Assembly (NCBI GenBank): GCA_902625945.1
Contig: CACODG010000002.1
Location: 1-64,000 of the forward strand
DNA: 64,000 nucleotides
Origin: an uncultured Pelagibacteraceae bacterium
Lineage (GTDB): Bacteria; Pseudomonadota; Alphaproteobacteria; Pelagibacterales; Pelagibacteraceae
Direction: 5' to 3'
Made by a program: the position numbers and the translations under genes. The notes beneath the pieces were generated by a model that saw only the letters and a list, made by a program, of their open reading frames with translations, did not search any database and was not told the origin of the DNA. This document shows, one piece after another, positions 56,204 to 64,000 of the stretch (the stretch's first letter is position 1; each line of letters starts with the position of its first letter).

Positions 56204-57213
56204 AAAGATCTGTTGAGACTAAAGGTTGTTAAATTTTGTAAAATTTTTTTATCCATTGTGTCTGAAAAAATTGCTAAAGAGTCAAAAGAAACATTAACAA
56301 AATATTCTGCTTTTTTAAAAGTAGCTTCTACGGCTTTATATTTATAGATTAAGGCAAGAGTTTCACTAAAATCTTCCTCTGTTCTTAATTCTTTCTTCAT
56401 GATTTCCTTTAAAAAACTTTTTTCCTCCTCATTGCCTTTTTGAAAAATTGTTATCAGAGGCAAAGTGACTTTACCTTCAAAAAAATCTTTACCAACTTCT
56501 TTACCAAACAATTTTTCTTTTGCATAATAATCAAGAGCATCATCTGCTATTTGAAAAGCTAAACCTAAATTTCTTCCATATGACTCCAGCGCTTTCTTTT
56601 CTTTTTCATCACTTTTAGATAAACAAGCGCCAGTCTTTGTTGCAGCAGCAAAAAGTGATGCAGTCTTTAAATTTATAATATTAATATAAGTTTCCTCTAA
56701 AAGATCTGCTTCCCCTTTATGCTGAAGTTGCAAAACTTCACCCTGAGCAATTTTTGCTGACGTGGATGATAAAAGTTTTAAAATTTCTAAATCACCATCC
56801 TCAACCATCATCTCAAAACATCTGCTTAAAAGATAATCACCAACAAGAATAGAAGATTGATTTCCCCAAATAGAATTTGTTGTTTTAACGCCCCTCCTTA
56901 ATTCACTTTCATCAATAACATCATCATGTAATAATGTTGCAGAATGTATTAACTCAACGCAAGCAGCTAAATTAATATCTCTTTTTTCCTCTTTGAAACC
57001 AGTTAGTCTTGCTGACTGCAAAGTTAACAAAGCTCTAAGCCTTTTTCCTCCAGAACTTAGATGATGATTACTCATTTTTTTAATAAGATTTACGTCGCTT
57101 TCTAGTTTCTTTAGGATTAACTCTTCAACTTCATTAAGTTTTCCACTTAAAAGATTTTTAAGTTCCAGGTAAGCGGAATTGGCTGATTTTTTTAGAGGAA
57201 CTACTGAGCCCAT
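56200..57213 (-). CDS. ispB: Long-chain polyprenyl diphosphate synthase
   Basis: Octa-/decaprenyl-type synthase for the ubiquinone side chain. The first motif is LLHDDVIDESELRRG near 91 (uninterrupted DDxxD, unlike the short-chain gene at 51663), and the second AFQIADDALDYY near 208. HHLSSGGKRLRALL near 51 and GKDFFEGKVTLPLI near 228 agree. 337 residues. It faces an S49 peptidase gene across 149 bases. Exact chain length cannot be told. Confidence 0.9.
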   Translation of the reverse strand: MGSVVPLKKSANSAYLELKNLLSGKLNEVEELILKKLESDVNLIKKMSNHHLSSGGKRLRALLTLQSARLTGFKEEKRDINLAACVELIHSATLLHDDVIDESELRRGVKTTNSIWGNQSSILVGDYLLSRCFEMMVEDGDLEILKLLSSTSAKIAQGEVLQLQHKGEADLLEETYINIINLKTASLFAAATKTGACLSKSDEKEKKALESYGRNLGLAFQIADDALDYYAKEKLFGKEVGKDFFEGKVTLPLITIFQKGNEEEKSFLKEIMKKELRTEEDFSETLALIYKYKAVEATFKKAEYFVNVSFDSLAIFSDTMDKKILQNLTTFSLNRSF

Positions 57214-57362
57214 AAGCGTTATTTATATTTGTTTTTTGGTAATAATAAATTTTTAAATGGTAACGTGGTGACGCACCCATAATTCAACTATAAGTAGCGA
57301 AATTATTAATTAAAATTTAATTTTTTACTGTTATAAGATTATAAAGTATTCAACGGATATAT

Positions 57363-58175
57363 ATGTTTTCATTTTTAAAGAAAAAAAAAATAATTCCTCA
57401 TGTAAGACTAACTGGAATTATTGGTTCAGCGGGTAAGTTCAAGCAAGGGATGGAACTTGCAAGTCAAAGAGATATTTTAAAAAAAGCTTTCTCAGTAAAA
57501 AAAATTACTCACGTTGCAATATCGATAAATTCACCGGGTGGATCACCTGTTCAATCACACCTAATCTATAGTTATATAAGACAGCTTGCTGAGAAGAATA
57601 AAGTAAAAGTATTAGTATTTGCTGAGGATGTTGCAGCATCTGGAGGATATTTTATTGCATGCGCGGGAGATGAAATTTATGCAAATTCAAGTTCAATAAT
57701 TGGATCAATAGGAGTCATTTCAGCTTCATTTGGTTTCAAAGAATTAATTCAAAAAATAGGAGTAGAAAGAAGAGTTTACACAGCAGGAAAAAATAAAAGC
57801 ACCCTAGACCCTTTCAAAGAAGAAAAAGAAGAAGATATAAAAAGGTTAAAAACTATTCAATTGGAGCTTCATGAAGATTTTATCAAAGTTGTAGAAAAAA
57901 GTAGAGGATCAAAAATTAAAGATCCTGATAAAAATAATATTTTTACTGGAGAATTCTGGACGGGGAAAACATCACTAAAGCTTGGTTTAATCGATGGCAT
58001 AGGCAATGCCGATCAAGTTTTGAAAGAAAAATTTGGCGACAAAATAATAATAAAAACTTTTGAAAAACAAAAAGGTTTTATAGCAAGAAAACTATCTTCA
58101 TCTACTCAAGATCCAATTGAAAAACTTGCAAATATAATTGAAGAAAAATCCATGTGGCAAAAATTTGGTTTGTAA
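57363..58175 (+). CDS. sppA: S49-family serine peptidase (SppA-like)
   Basis: 270-residue ClpP-fold peptidase of the signal-peptide-peptidase family. It has SINSPGGSPVQSHLIYSYI near 55-73 (NSPGGSPVQ core), the catalytic Ser in VAASGGYFIACAGDEIYAN near 95-110, IIGSIGVI near 117 and a Lys-containing SSTLDPFKEE-like stretch near 145. It has no N-terminal membrane helix, unlike many SppA proteins, so it may be cytoplasmic or membrane-associated. The 149 bases upstream hold no recognised element. It ends directly at glyQ. Confidence 0.88.
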   Translation: MFSFLKKKKIIPHVRLTGIIGSAGKFKQGMELASQRDILKKAFSVKKITHVAISINSPGGSPVQSHLIYSYIRQLAEKNKVKVLVFAEDVAASGGYFIACAGDEIYANSSSIIGSIGVISASFGFKELIQKIGVERRVYTAGKNKSTLDPFKEEKEEDIKRLKTIQLELHEDFIKVVEKSRGSKIKDPDKNNIFTGEFWTGKTSLKLGLIDGIGNADQVLKEKFGDKIIIKTFEKQKGFIARKLSSSTQDPIEKLANIIEEKSMWQKFGL

Positions 58176-59060
58176 ATGCCAATTAAAAAAAAAGAAAAAA
58201 AAAAAATTAAATTTATCTCTTTTCAAGATATAATACTTAATCTTCAAAAATTTTGGGCGAAAAATGGCTGCGTAATCTTACAACCTTACGATATAGAAGT
58301 TGGCGCTGGTACTTTTCATCCTGCAACGACGCTAAGGTCTTTAGGTCCTAAACCATGGAAAGCTGCCTACGTACAACCATCGAGAAGACCCACAGACGGT
58401 AGGTATGGTAAAAATCCAAATCGATTACAACATTACTATCAATATCAAGTTATAATTAAACCCTCACCAAAAAATATAAAACAACTCTACTTGAAAAGTT
58501 TAACTACTATTGGAATTGATATAAAAAGTCATGATATCCGTTTTGTGGAAGACGACTGGGAAAGTCCAACTTTAGGAGCTGCAGGTTTGGGTTGGGAGGT
58601 TTGGTGCGATGGGATGGAGATAACTCAATTTACTTATTTTCAACAAATGACAGGTATAGAATGCAAGCCTGTGCCGGTGGAAATTACTTATGGCCTAGAA
58701 AGACTATGTATGTTTGTTCAGGGCAAAAATAATGTTTTTGATCTTGATTGGAACAACGAAGGCATAAAGTATAAAGAAGTTTTTTTTCAAGCTGAAAAAG
58801 AATTCTCTGCATACAATTTTGAATTTGCTAATACAGATGCTTTACTAAATAATTTTGAAAATACTGAGAAAGAGTGTAAATCTTTACTTGAAAAAAAACT
58901 TTCTTTACCAGCTTATGATCAATGTTTAAAAGCGAGTCATATTTTTAACTTATTAGATGCTCGTGGTGTGATTGGTGTTGCAGAAAGAACTGGATATATA
59001 ACAAGAATTAGAGAATTAGCAAAAGGTTGTGGCGCTCTGTGGTTAAGTTCACAGGATTAA
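58176..59060 (+). CDS. glyQ: Glycyl-tRNA synthetase alpha subunit
   Basis: Catalytic subunit of the alpha2beta2 bacterial GlyRS. It has [25 protein letters not shown] around 14-38 ([14 protein letters not shown] core), [11 protein letters not shown] near 41, [14 protein letters not shown] near 62, [19 protein letters not shown] around 120-138, and TYFQQMTGI near 151. 294 residues. A lysine-rich N-terminal stretch contains a run of 12 A (58195-58206). There is no leader between sppA and glyQ. glyS follows 3 bases later. Confidence 0.96.
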   Translation: MPIKKKEKKKIKFISFQDIILNLQKFWAKNGCVILQPYDIEVGAGTFHPATTLRSLGPKPWKAAYVQPSRRPTDGRYGKNPNRLQHYYQYQVIIKPSPKNIKQLYLKSLTTIGIDIKSHDIRFVEDDWESPTLGAAGLGWEVWCDGMEITQFTYFQQMTGIECKPVPVEITYGLERLCMFVQGKNNVFDLDWNNEGIKYKEVFFQAEKEFSAYNFEFANTDALLNNFENTEKECKSLLEKKLSLPAYDQCLKASHIFNLLDARGVIGVAERTGYITRIRELAKGCGALWLSSQD

Positions 59061-59063
59061 ATT

Positions 59064-61118
59064 ATGGCTGAACTTTTACTGGAATTATATAGTGAAGAAA
59101 TTCCCCCTAAATTACAAATAGCGGCAAGATCTCAAGTAAAAAATTTAATAGAGAATTCTTTTAAAGAAAACAACATAAAATACAATCAATTAACAGTTTA
59201 TTCCTCACCTACAAGACTAACACTAATTATTAAAGAACTTGCTGAGCAAATTAAAACAGAAGTTAAAGAGTTTAGAGGACCAAAGGTAGGCTCTTCTGAC
59301 CAAGTGATACAGGGTTTTCTGAGAGCAAAAAAAGTTTCTGAGAAAGATTTGATTAAAAAAGATACTGAAAAAGGGAAATTTTATTTTGCAAAACTAAAAT
59401 CTCAATCGATCTTTGTTGAGGAAATATTAAATAAAATTATACCAAAGGTACTAGGTTCAATTAGCTGGAAAAAATCAATGAAATGGTCTGATCATAATTT
59501 ATTGTGGGGAAGGCCTTTGAGATCAATTTTTGCAAGGTATAACAACAAAAAACTTGCATTTAAATTTGATCATCTTGAAGTAACAGATGAGATTATCATT
59601 GAGCGAGACTTAATTACTAAAACTAAAAAAATTAATGATTTAAAAGAATACTTAAGTTTTTTAAAAAGTAATAATATAGTTATTAATCATGAGGAAAGAA
59701 AAGAAATAATTCTTAGAAAAATTAACTTATTATCTCAATCTAAACAATATAAAGAAAAGTTAAATTTAAATCTTTTAGAAGAAGTAGTAAATATTGTTGA
59801 GGATCCCAATTTGCTTCATGTAAGTTTTGATAAAGATTATCTTGAAATACCTAAAGAAATCATAATCTCCACTTTGGAAAAACATCAAAGATACTTTCCA
59901 ATATTTGATCACAGAAATCGATTAATTAATTATTTTTTTGTAGTTGCAAATAAAAAAGATGAAAAAAAACTGATTACTCAAGGAAATAAAAGAGTAGTAG
60001 AAGCGCGACTAGCAGATGCTAAATTTTTTTGGGATAAAGATAAATCCAAAAATTTGATTAAACAAATTGCCAAACTGAAATCAGTTATGTTCTATGATAA
60101 ACTTGGAACTCTTTATGATAAAACCCAAAGATTAAGAAAATTAGCTGGTCTACTATCTGATGACTTAAATATTAATAAAGAAAAAATTCAAGTTGCAGCT
60201 TCAATTTCTAAATCTGATTTATGCTCCGACTTAGTTGGAGAATATCCTGACCTTCAAGGGGTAATGGGAAAATATTTTGCACTAGCGCAAGGATTTGACG
60301 AAGATGTAGCTAATTCTGTTAGTGATCATTATTTACCTACAGGCTTAACATCAGCATTACCAAAAAAACCTTTTAGCTACTCTATTTCAATTGTTGATAA
60401 AATAGATACTCTCGTTGGTTTTTTTGCAATCGATCAAAAACCCACAAGCTCAAAAGATCCATTTGCTTTAAGACGTGCAGCAATAGGATTGTTAAGGGTA
60501 ATTATTGAAAATAAATTATCATTTAAGTTAAGAGATTTAATTAGTTACGCAATAAGACTTTATCAAGAGCAAGGTGTTGAGATTAAAAATGAAAATACAG
60601 AGCATCAAGTTTTAGAATTTATTAAAGAAAGAATGAGAAATGTTTTAAAGCTTAAGAATATTAAAGCTGATATTATTGAAGCTTCGGTCAATTCTCACGT
60701 AGGAGATAATTTCATTTCACTTTACGCTAAAACAATCTTAATGAATAAATATAAAAATAAAAGTGTAGGCTTAAATGCGATTAGTTCATATAAAAGAGCG
60801 TTAAACATTCTAGATAAAGCAGGTAAGGTAGTAACAGGAAGACCTGATGCAGTATTGTTTAGGAAAGAAGAAGAAAAAATACTTCACGAGAAGATTAATG
60901 AGATTCGAAAAGCATTTACGGTAAAAGATGACAATAAAGACTATGAAAGCTTGTTGATAAAGCTTTCTGACACTAAAGAATCCACGGATAATTTTTTTGA
61001 CAATGTAGTTGTAAATGATGAAAATCAGGATATTAAAAATAATCGACTAGAGTTACTTAAAATGTTTTGTAATACTTTTGACAACTTTATCGATTTTTCA
61101 AAATTAGAAGGACTGTGA
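59064..61118 (+). CDS. glyS: Glycyl-tRNA synthetase beta subunit
   Basis: 684-residue partner of GlyQ for tRNA binding. It starts MAELLLELYSEEIPP, then SPTRLTLIIKEL near 49, FRGPKVG near 75, WGRPLRSIFARY near 148, an HD-like KSDLCSDLVGEYPDLQGVMGKYFA around 384-408, and DPFALRRAAIGLLRV near 468. The C-terminal anticodon-binding region is intact. It is coupled to ppdK by a TGATG overlap. Confidence 0.96.
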   Translation: MAELLLELYSEEIPPKLQIAARSQVKNLIENSFKENNIKYNQLTVYSSPTRLTLIIKELAEQIKTEVKEFRGPKVGSSDQVIQGFLRAKKVSEKDLIKKDTEKGKFYFAKLKSQSIFVEEILNKIIPKVLGSISWKKSMKWSDHNLLWGRPLRSIFARYNNKKLAFKFDHLEVTDEIIIERDLITKTKKINDLKEYLSFLKSNNIVINHEERKEIILRKINLLSQSKQYKEKLNLNLLEEVVNIVEDPNLLHVSFDKDYLEIPKEIIISTLEKHQRYFPIFDHRNRLINYFFVVANKKDEKKLITQGNKRVVEARLADAKFFWDKDKSKNLIKQIAKLKSVMFYDKLGTLYDKTQRLRKLAGLLSDDLNINKEKIQVAASISKSDLCSDLVGEYPDLQGVMGKYFALAQGFDEDVANSVSDHYLPTGLTSALPKKPFSYSISIVDKIDTLVGFFAIDQKPTSSKDPFALRRAAIGLLRVIIENKLSFKLRDLISYAIRLYQEQGVEIKNENTEHQVLEFIKERMRNVLKLKNIKADIIEASVNSHVGDNFISLYAKTILMNKYKNKSVGLNAISSYKRALNILDKAGKVVTGRPDAVLFRKEEEKILHEKINEIRKAFTVKDDNKDYESLLIKLSDTKESTDNFFDNVVVNDENQDIKNNRLELLKMFCNTFDNFIDFSKLEGL

Positions 61119-63778
61119 TGAAAAAAGTAGTATTTAGCTTTGACGACAAATCTGCAAAAAAACTAAAGAATAAAAAAAATATTCTAGGTGGAAAAGGAGC
61201 AAACCTTGGTGAAATGGGCAGCCTAGGTTTACCTGTCCCTCCTGGATTCACTATTACAACAGAAGTGTGTGACCTTTTTTATAAAAATAAAAAAAAATTA
61301 CCAAAAAAAGTAATTCAAAAAGTTTTTTCTGAACTTAAAAACATTGAAAAGAAAACAAAAAAAAATTTTGGTGATCTTAAAAATCCATTGCTAGTATCAG
61401 TAAGGTCTGGAGCTCGAATTTCAATGCCTGGCATGATGGATACAATTTTAAATTTAGGTCTAAACGACAAAACGGTTAACTCATTAAAAAATAAGACATC
61501 TAATGGAAGATTTGCCAAAGATAGCTATAGAAGATTTATACAGATGTACAGCAATGTAGTTTTGGGTGTGGAAGGGCACTTATTTGAGGAATTAATTGAT
61601 AATTACAAATTAACCAAAGGAGTTTTGATGGATACAGATTTGGACGAAAGCGATTGGGACGGTTTAATTCTTAATTTTAAAGAATTAGTTAAAAAAGAGA
61701 AAAAAATAAACTTTCCACAAGATGTCAGAGAACAATTACTGGGTGCGATTAATGCTGTGTTTTTATCATGGAATAGTCAAAGAGCAAAAACTTATAGAAA
61801 ATTAAATCAAATTCCAGATGATTGGGGGACAGCAGTGAATGTTCAAGCAATGGTTTTTGGCAACATGGGAGGAGATTGTTCAACTGGTGTTGCATTCACC
61901 AGAAATCCTTCAACTGGAGAAAATTCTTTTTTTGGAGAGTTCTTAATCAATGCACAAGGAGAAGACGTTGTGGCAGGCACAAGAACTCCTCAACACATAA
62001 CAAAAAAAGCTAAACAAGATTCAGGCTCAAAGGATCTATCTATGGAAGAAGCTATGCCTAAAGTATATAAAGAATTAGCAAATGTATTTTTAAAATTAGA
62101 AAAATATTACAAAGATATGCAAGATATTGAATTTACAGTTGAGAATAATAAACTTTGGATGCTTCAAACGCGATCAGGAAAACGAACAGCAAAAGCTGCA
62201 ATTAAAATTGCAGTTGATATGGTTAAAGAAAAATTAATTTCAAAAAAAGAGGCAATAAAAAGAATAGATCCAAATACATTAGACACTTTATTGCATCCAA
62301 CATTAGATGATAAAGTTAAGAAAGAAGTAATAGCTTCAGGATTACCAGCTTCTCCAGGAGCTGCGAGTGGCAAAGTTGTTTTCACAGCTGATGAGGCAGA
62401 AAAATTAAATGGAATGATGCAAGATACGATATTGGTTAGATTAGAAACTTCACCCGAAGATATTCATGGCATGCATGCTGCAAAAGGAATTCTTACTGCA
62501 AGAGGAGGAATGACAAGCCATGCAGCTGTTGTTGCAAGAGGAATGGGGAGACCTTGCGTTTCAGGCTCTAGTGAAATTACAATAGATTATGAATTAAAAC
62601 AATTTAAAGCAGGAGAAGAGATTATAAAAGAGGGAGATATAATAACTATAGATGGGGGAAGCGGAAAAGTAATGAAAGGTTTAGTTCCAACAGTCAAACC
62701 AGAAATTTCAGGGTATTTTTCTACTATTATGAAATGGGCTGATGAATTTAGGAAATTAAAAGTAAGAACAAACGCTGAGACTGAAACAGATAGCAAAACA
62801 GCTAGAGAATTTGGTGCAGAAGGGATAGGTTTATGTAGGACTGAGCACATGTTCTTTGACGAAGAAAGAATTCTATCTGTTAGACAAATGATTTTATCTA
62901 AGTCAAAAGAAGATAGAAACAGTGCACTAGAAAAACTTCTACCTTATCAAAAAGAAGACTTTAAAAAAATATTTAAAGTTATGTCAGGCTTACCTGTAAC
63001 AGTGAGATTATTAGATCCTCCGCTTCATGAATTTTTACCAAAGGCAGATAAAGATATAGACGAAGTAGCAAGATCTTTAAATCTATCAGCAAAAGAAGTT
63101 AAAGATAGAATAGCAGAGCTTCATGAAGAAAACCCTATGTTAGGCCATAGAGGCTGTAGACTTGGTATTTCTTTTCCAGAAATTTATGAGATGCAATGTA
63201 GGGCAATTTTTGAAGCAATAGTTCAACTTAAGAAAGAAAAAATAAAATCAGCTTTTGTAGAAATAATGATACCTTTGGTATCTACTGACTCTGAATTAAA
63301 AATTTTAAGATCTTTAGTTAATAAAATTGCTAAAGAAATAGAAACAGAAAACAAAATTAAATTAGAATATATGGTAGGTACTATGATAGAATTACCACGA
63401 GCCGCTTTACAAGCGAAGTCTATTTCGAAACATGCTGATTTCTTTAGCTTTGGAACCAACGATTTAACTCAAACGACTTTAGGAATAAGCCGAGACGACT
63501 CAGGAAAATTTTTAAATGATTATATTGATAATAAAATTTTTGATGTAGACCCATTTGTCAGTATTGATAGAGATGGAGTAGGTGAGCTAGTGGAAATAGC
63601 ATCTTCAAGAGGAAGAAAGACGAATAAAAATATTAAGTTAGGTATATGTGGCGAGCATGGCGGCGATCCAAAGAGCATTGAATTTTGCTCTAGAACAGGT
63701 CTTAACTATGTTTCTTGCTCCCCGTTCAGAGTGCCAGTAGCAAGATTAGCTGCCGCACAGGCGGAAATTTCAAAATAA
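61118..63778 (+). CDS. ppdK: Pyruvate, phosphate dikinase
   Basis: Reversible pyruvate + ATP + Pi to PEP + AMP + PPi. The ATP-grasp domain holds GGKGANLGEM near 25 and VSVRSGARISMPGMMDTILNLG around 90-111 (SVRSGARISMPGMMD core). The phosphohistidine domain has GGMTSHAAVVARGMGRP near 465, and the PEP barrel ends with FSFGTNDLTQTTLG near 775 and CGEHGGDP near 847. Length (886) is usual. I chose ATG at 61118 (TGATG coupling to glyS) rather than GTG at 61115. It probably provides PEP/pyruvate exchange in an organism with restricted glycolysis. Confidence 0.96.
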   Translation: MKKVVFSFDDKSAKKLKNKKNILGGKGANLGEMGSLGLPVPPGFTITTEVCDLFYKNKKKLPKKVIQKVFSELKNIEKKTKKNFGDLKNPLLVSVRSGARISMPGMMDTILNLGLNDKTVNSLKNKTSNGRFAKDSYRRFIQMYSNVVLGVEGHLFEELIDNYKLTKGVLMDTDLDESDWDGLILNFKELVKKEKKINFPQDVREQLLGAINAVFLSWNSQRAKTYRKLNQIPDDWGTAVNVQAMVFGNMGGDCSTGVAFTRNPSTGENSFFGEFLINAQGEDVVAGTRTPQHITKKAKQDSGSKDLSMEEAMPKVYKELANVFLKLEKYYKDMQDIEFTVENNKLWMLQTRSGKRTAKAAIKIAVDMVKEKLISKKEAIKRIDPNTLDTLLHPTLDDKVKKEVIASGLPASPGAASGKVVFTADEAEKLNGMMQDTILVRLETSPEDIHGMHAAKGILTARGGMTSHAAVVARGMGRPCVSGSSEITIDYELKQFKAGEEIIKEGDIITIDGGSGKVMKGLVPTVKPEISGYFSTIMKWADEFRKLKVRTNAETETDSKTAREFGAEGIGLCRTEHMFFDEERILSVRQMILSKSKEDRNSALEKLLPYQKEDFKKIFKVMSGLPVTVRLLDPPLHEFLPKADKDIDEVARSLNLSAKEVKDRIAELHEENPMLGHRGCRLGISFPEIYEMQCRAIFEAIVQLKKEKIKSAFVEIMIPLVSTDSELKILRSLVNKIAKEIETENKIKLEYMVGTMIELPRAALQAKSISKHADFFSFGTNDLTQTTLGISRDDSGKFLNDYIDNKIFDVDPFVSIDRDGVGELVEIASSRGRKTNKNIKLGICGEHGGDPKSIEFCSRTGLNYVSCSPFRVPVARLAAAQAEISK

Positions 63779-63784
63779 AAGTTC

Positions 63785-64000
63785 TTAAAGTATTAATAAG
63801 CTACTATCAAAAGATTTAGCACTGTGCGTAATTGCGCCTACTGAAATTCTATTTATCCCTGTTTTCGATATTTGTTTGATATTTTTTAAAGTAGCATTGC
63901 CAGAATATTCTGTTTGATATTTGTTTTTACAAAGTTTTAAACATTTTTTTAATTGCGAAGAGTTCATATTATCAAAAAGTATTCTTTTAAATTTAAAACT
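63785..64000 (-). CDS. nadC: Nicotinate-nucleotide pyrophosphorylase, C-terminal part (cut by window edge)
   Basis: The last 71 codons of a reading frame that runs off the right edge with no stop. ILFDNM near its visible start, EYSGNATLKNI and then INRISVGAITHSAKSFDSSL match the C-terminal end of NadC (family LLDNM, EASGGI-like and GVDxISVGxLTHS). NadC makes nicotinate mononucleotide from quinolinate in NAD synthesis. The substitution EYSGN for the usual E-x-SGG is a small departure. It is convergent with ppdK, with a 6-base gap. A start codon inside the window is not proposed. Confidence 0.85.
   Translation of the reverse strand, partial: SFKFKRILFDNMNSSQLKKCLKLCKNKYQTEYSGNATLKNIKQISKTGINRISVGAITHSAKSFDSSLLIL

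Noticed and set aside
57214-57362. Hidden small gene or RNA in the 149-base gap before sppA
   Set aside because: No start with a plausible coding pattern and no strong hairpin; it is probably just the divergent promoter region for ispB and sppA.
58141-58180. Glycine riboswitch or T-box before glyQS
   Set aside because: glyQ starts directly after the sppA stop, so there is no leader to hold one; no conserved glycine-aptamer motif was seen.

Overview
This window looks like a chromosome segment of a SAR11-clade alphaproteobacterium (Pelagibacterales). The grounds are very AT-rich sequence with lysine/asparagine/isoleucine-rich proteins, almost no intergenic DNA, many 1-4 base gene overlaps, alphaproteobacterial gene orders (5S-rpmJ-pnt, tkt-pgk-fba, a coiled-coil gene with zapA, tolQRAB-pal-cpoB, glyQS-ppdK), and a 5S rRNA gene with surface-glycan genes where 16S-23S would be expected. 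That split matches hypervariable region 2 (HVR2), described in Candidatus Pelagibacter ubique as lying between 23S and 5S. Species assignment is inference; no 16S is present.

Region A (1-16.2 kb) is surface-glycan territory. A tightly coupled plus-strand operon (1-9.4 kb) encodes a sulfatase-fold enzyme, a truncated pyruvate-kinase homologue, an ABC exporter, a GT2 glycosyltransferase, a NeuB-type PEP-dependent nonulosonate synthase, an LIC12162-family transferase, a 2OG/Fe(II) dioxygenase-like protein and an APH-fold kinase. A second block (9.4-13.6 kb) encodes CDP-glucose synthesis and 4,6-dehydration (RfbF, RfbG), an RmlC-like epimerase, a sugar formyltransferase and another GT2. tRNA-Val(GAC) follows, then a reverse-strand gene fusing a phosphoethanolamine-transferase-like protein to a GDPD-like domain.

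Region B (16.3-47.4 kb) is core genome. The 5S gene has its own promoter-like sequence and runs into rpmJ, a small cox subunit IV-like gene, pntAA-pntAB-pntB and a transaldolase. A long minus-strand group runs tkt, pgk, fba, thiE, efp, suhB, rpmE, trcR, rpsU (apparently starting at ATT), csp, tRNA-fMet, typA. The plus strand then carries a coiled-coil gene, zapA, a 5-FTHF cyclo-ligase, ymdB, yebC, a RuvC-like resolvase, tolQRAB-pal-cpoB, tilS, ftsH, folP, glmM, thiD and purA. rpoH and rluD face them.

Region C (47.4-50.5 kb) is a small accessory patch beside tRNA-Arg(UCG): a GT17-like glycosyltransferase, a dioxygenase-like protein and an ABC-2 transporter pair. Region D (50.5-64 kb) is core again: tsaC, xseB, ispA, dxs, aroC, pdxH, a long-chain polyprenyl synthase, an S49 peptidase, glyQ, glyS, ppdK and the 3' end of nadC at the right edge.

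There is no stretch over 300 bases without a gene. The largest gaps are about 157 bp (16189-16345) and 149 bp (57214-57362). I saw no IS element, integrase, phage gene or CRISPR array. The most interesting items are the PEP-linked gene pair in the HVR2 operon, the EptA-GDPD fusion, the ATT start of rpsU, the solitary 5S gene acting as leader for rpmJ, and the RuvC-like gene without ruvAB.
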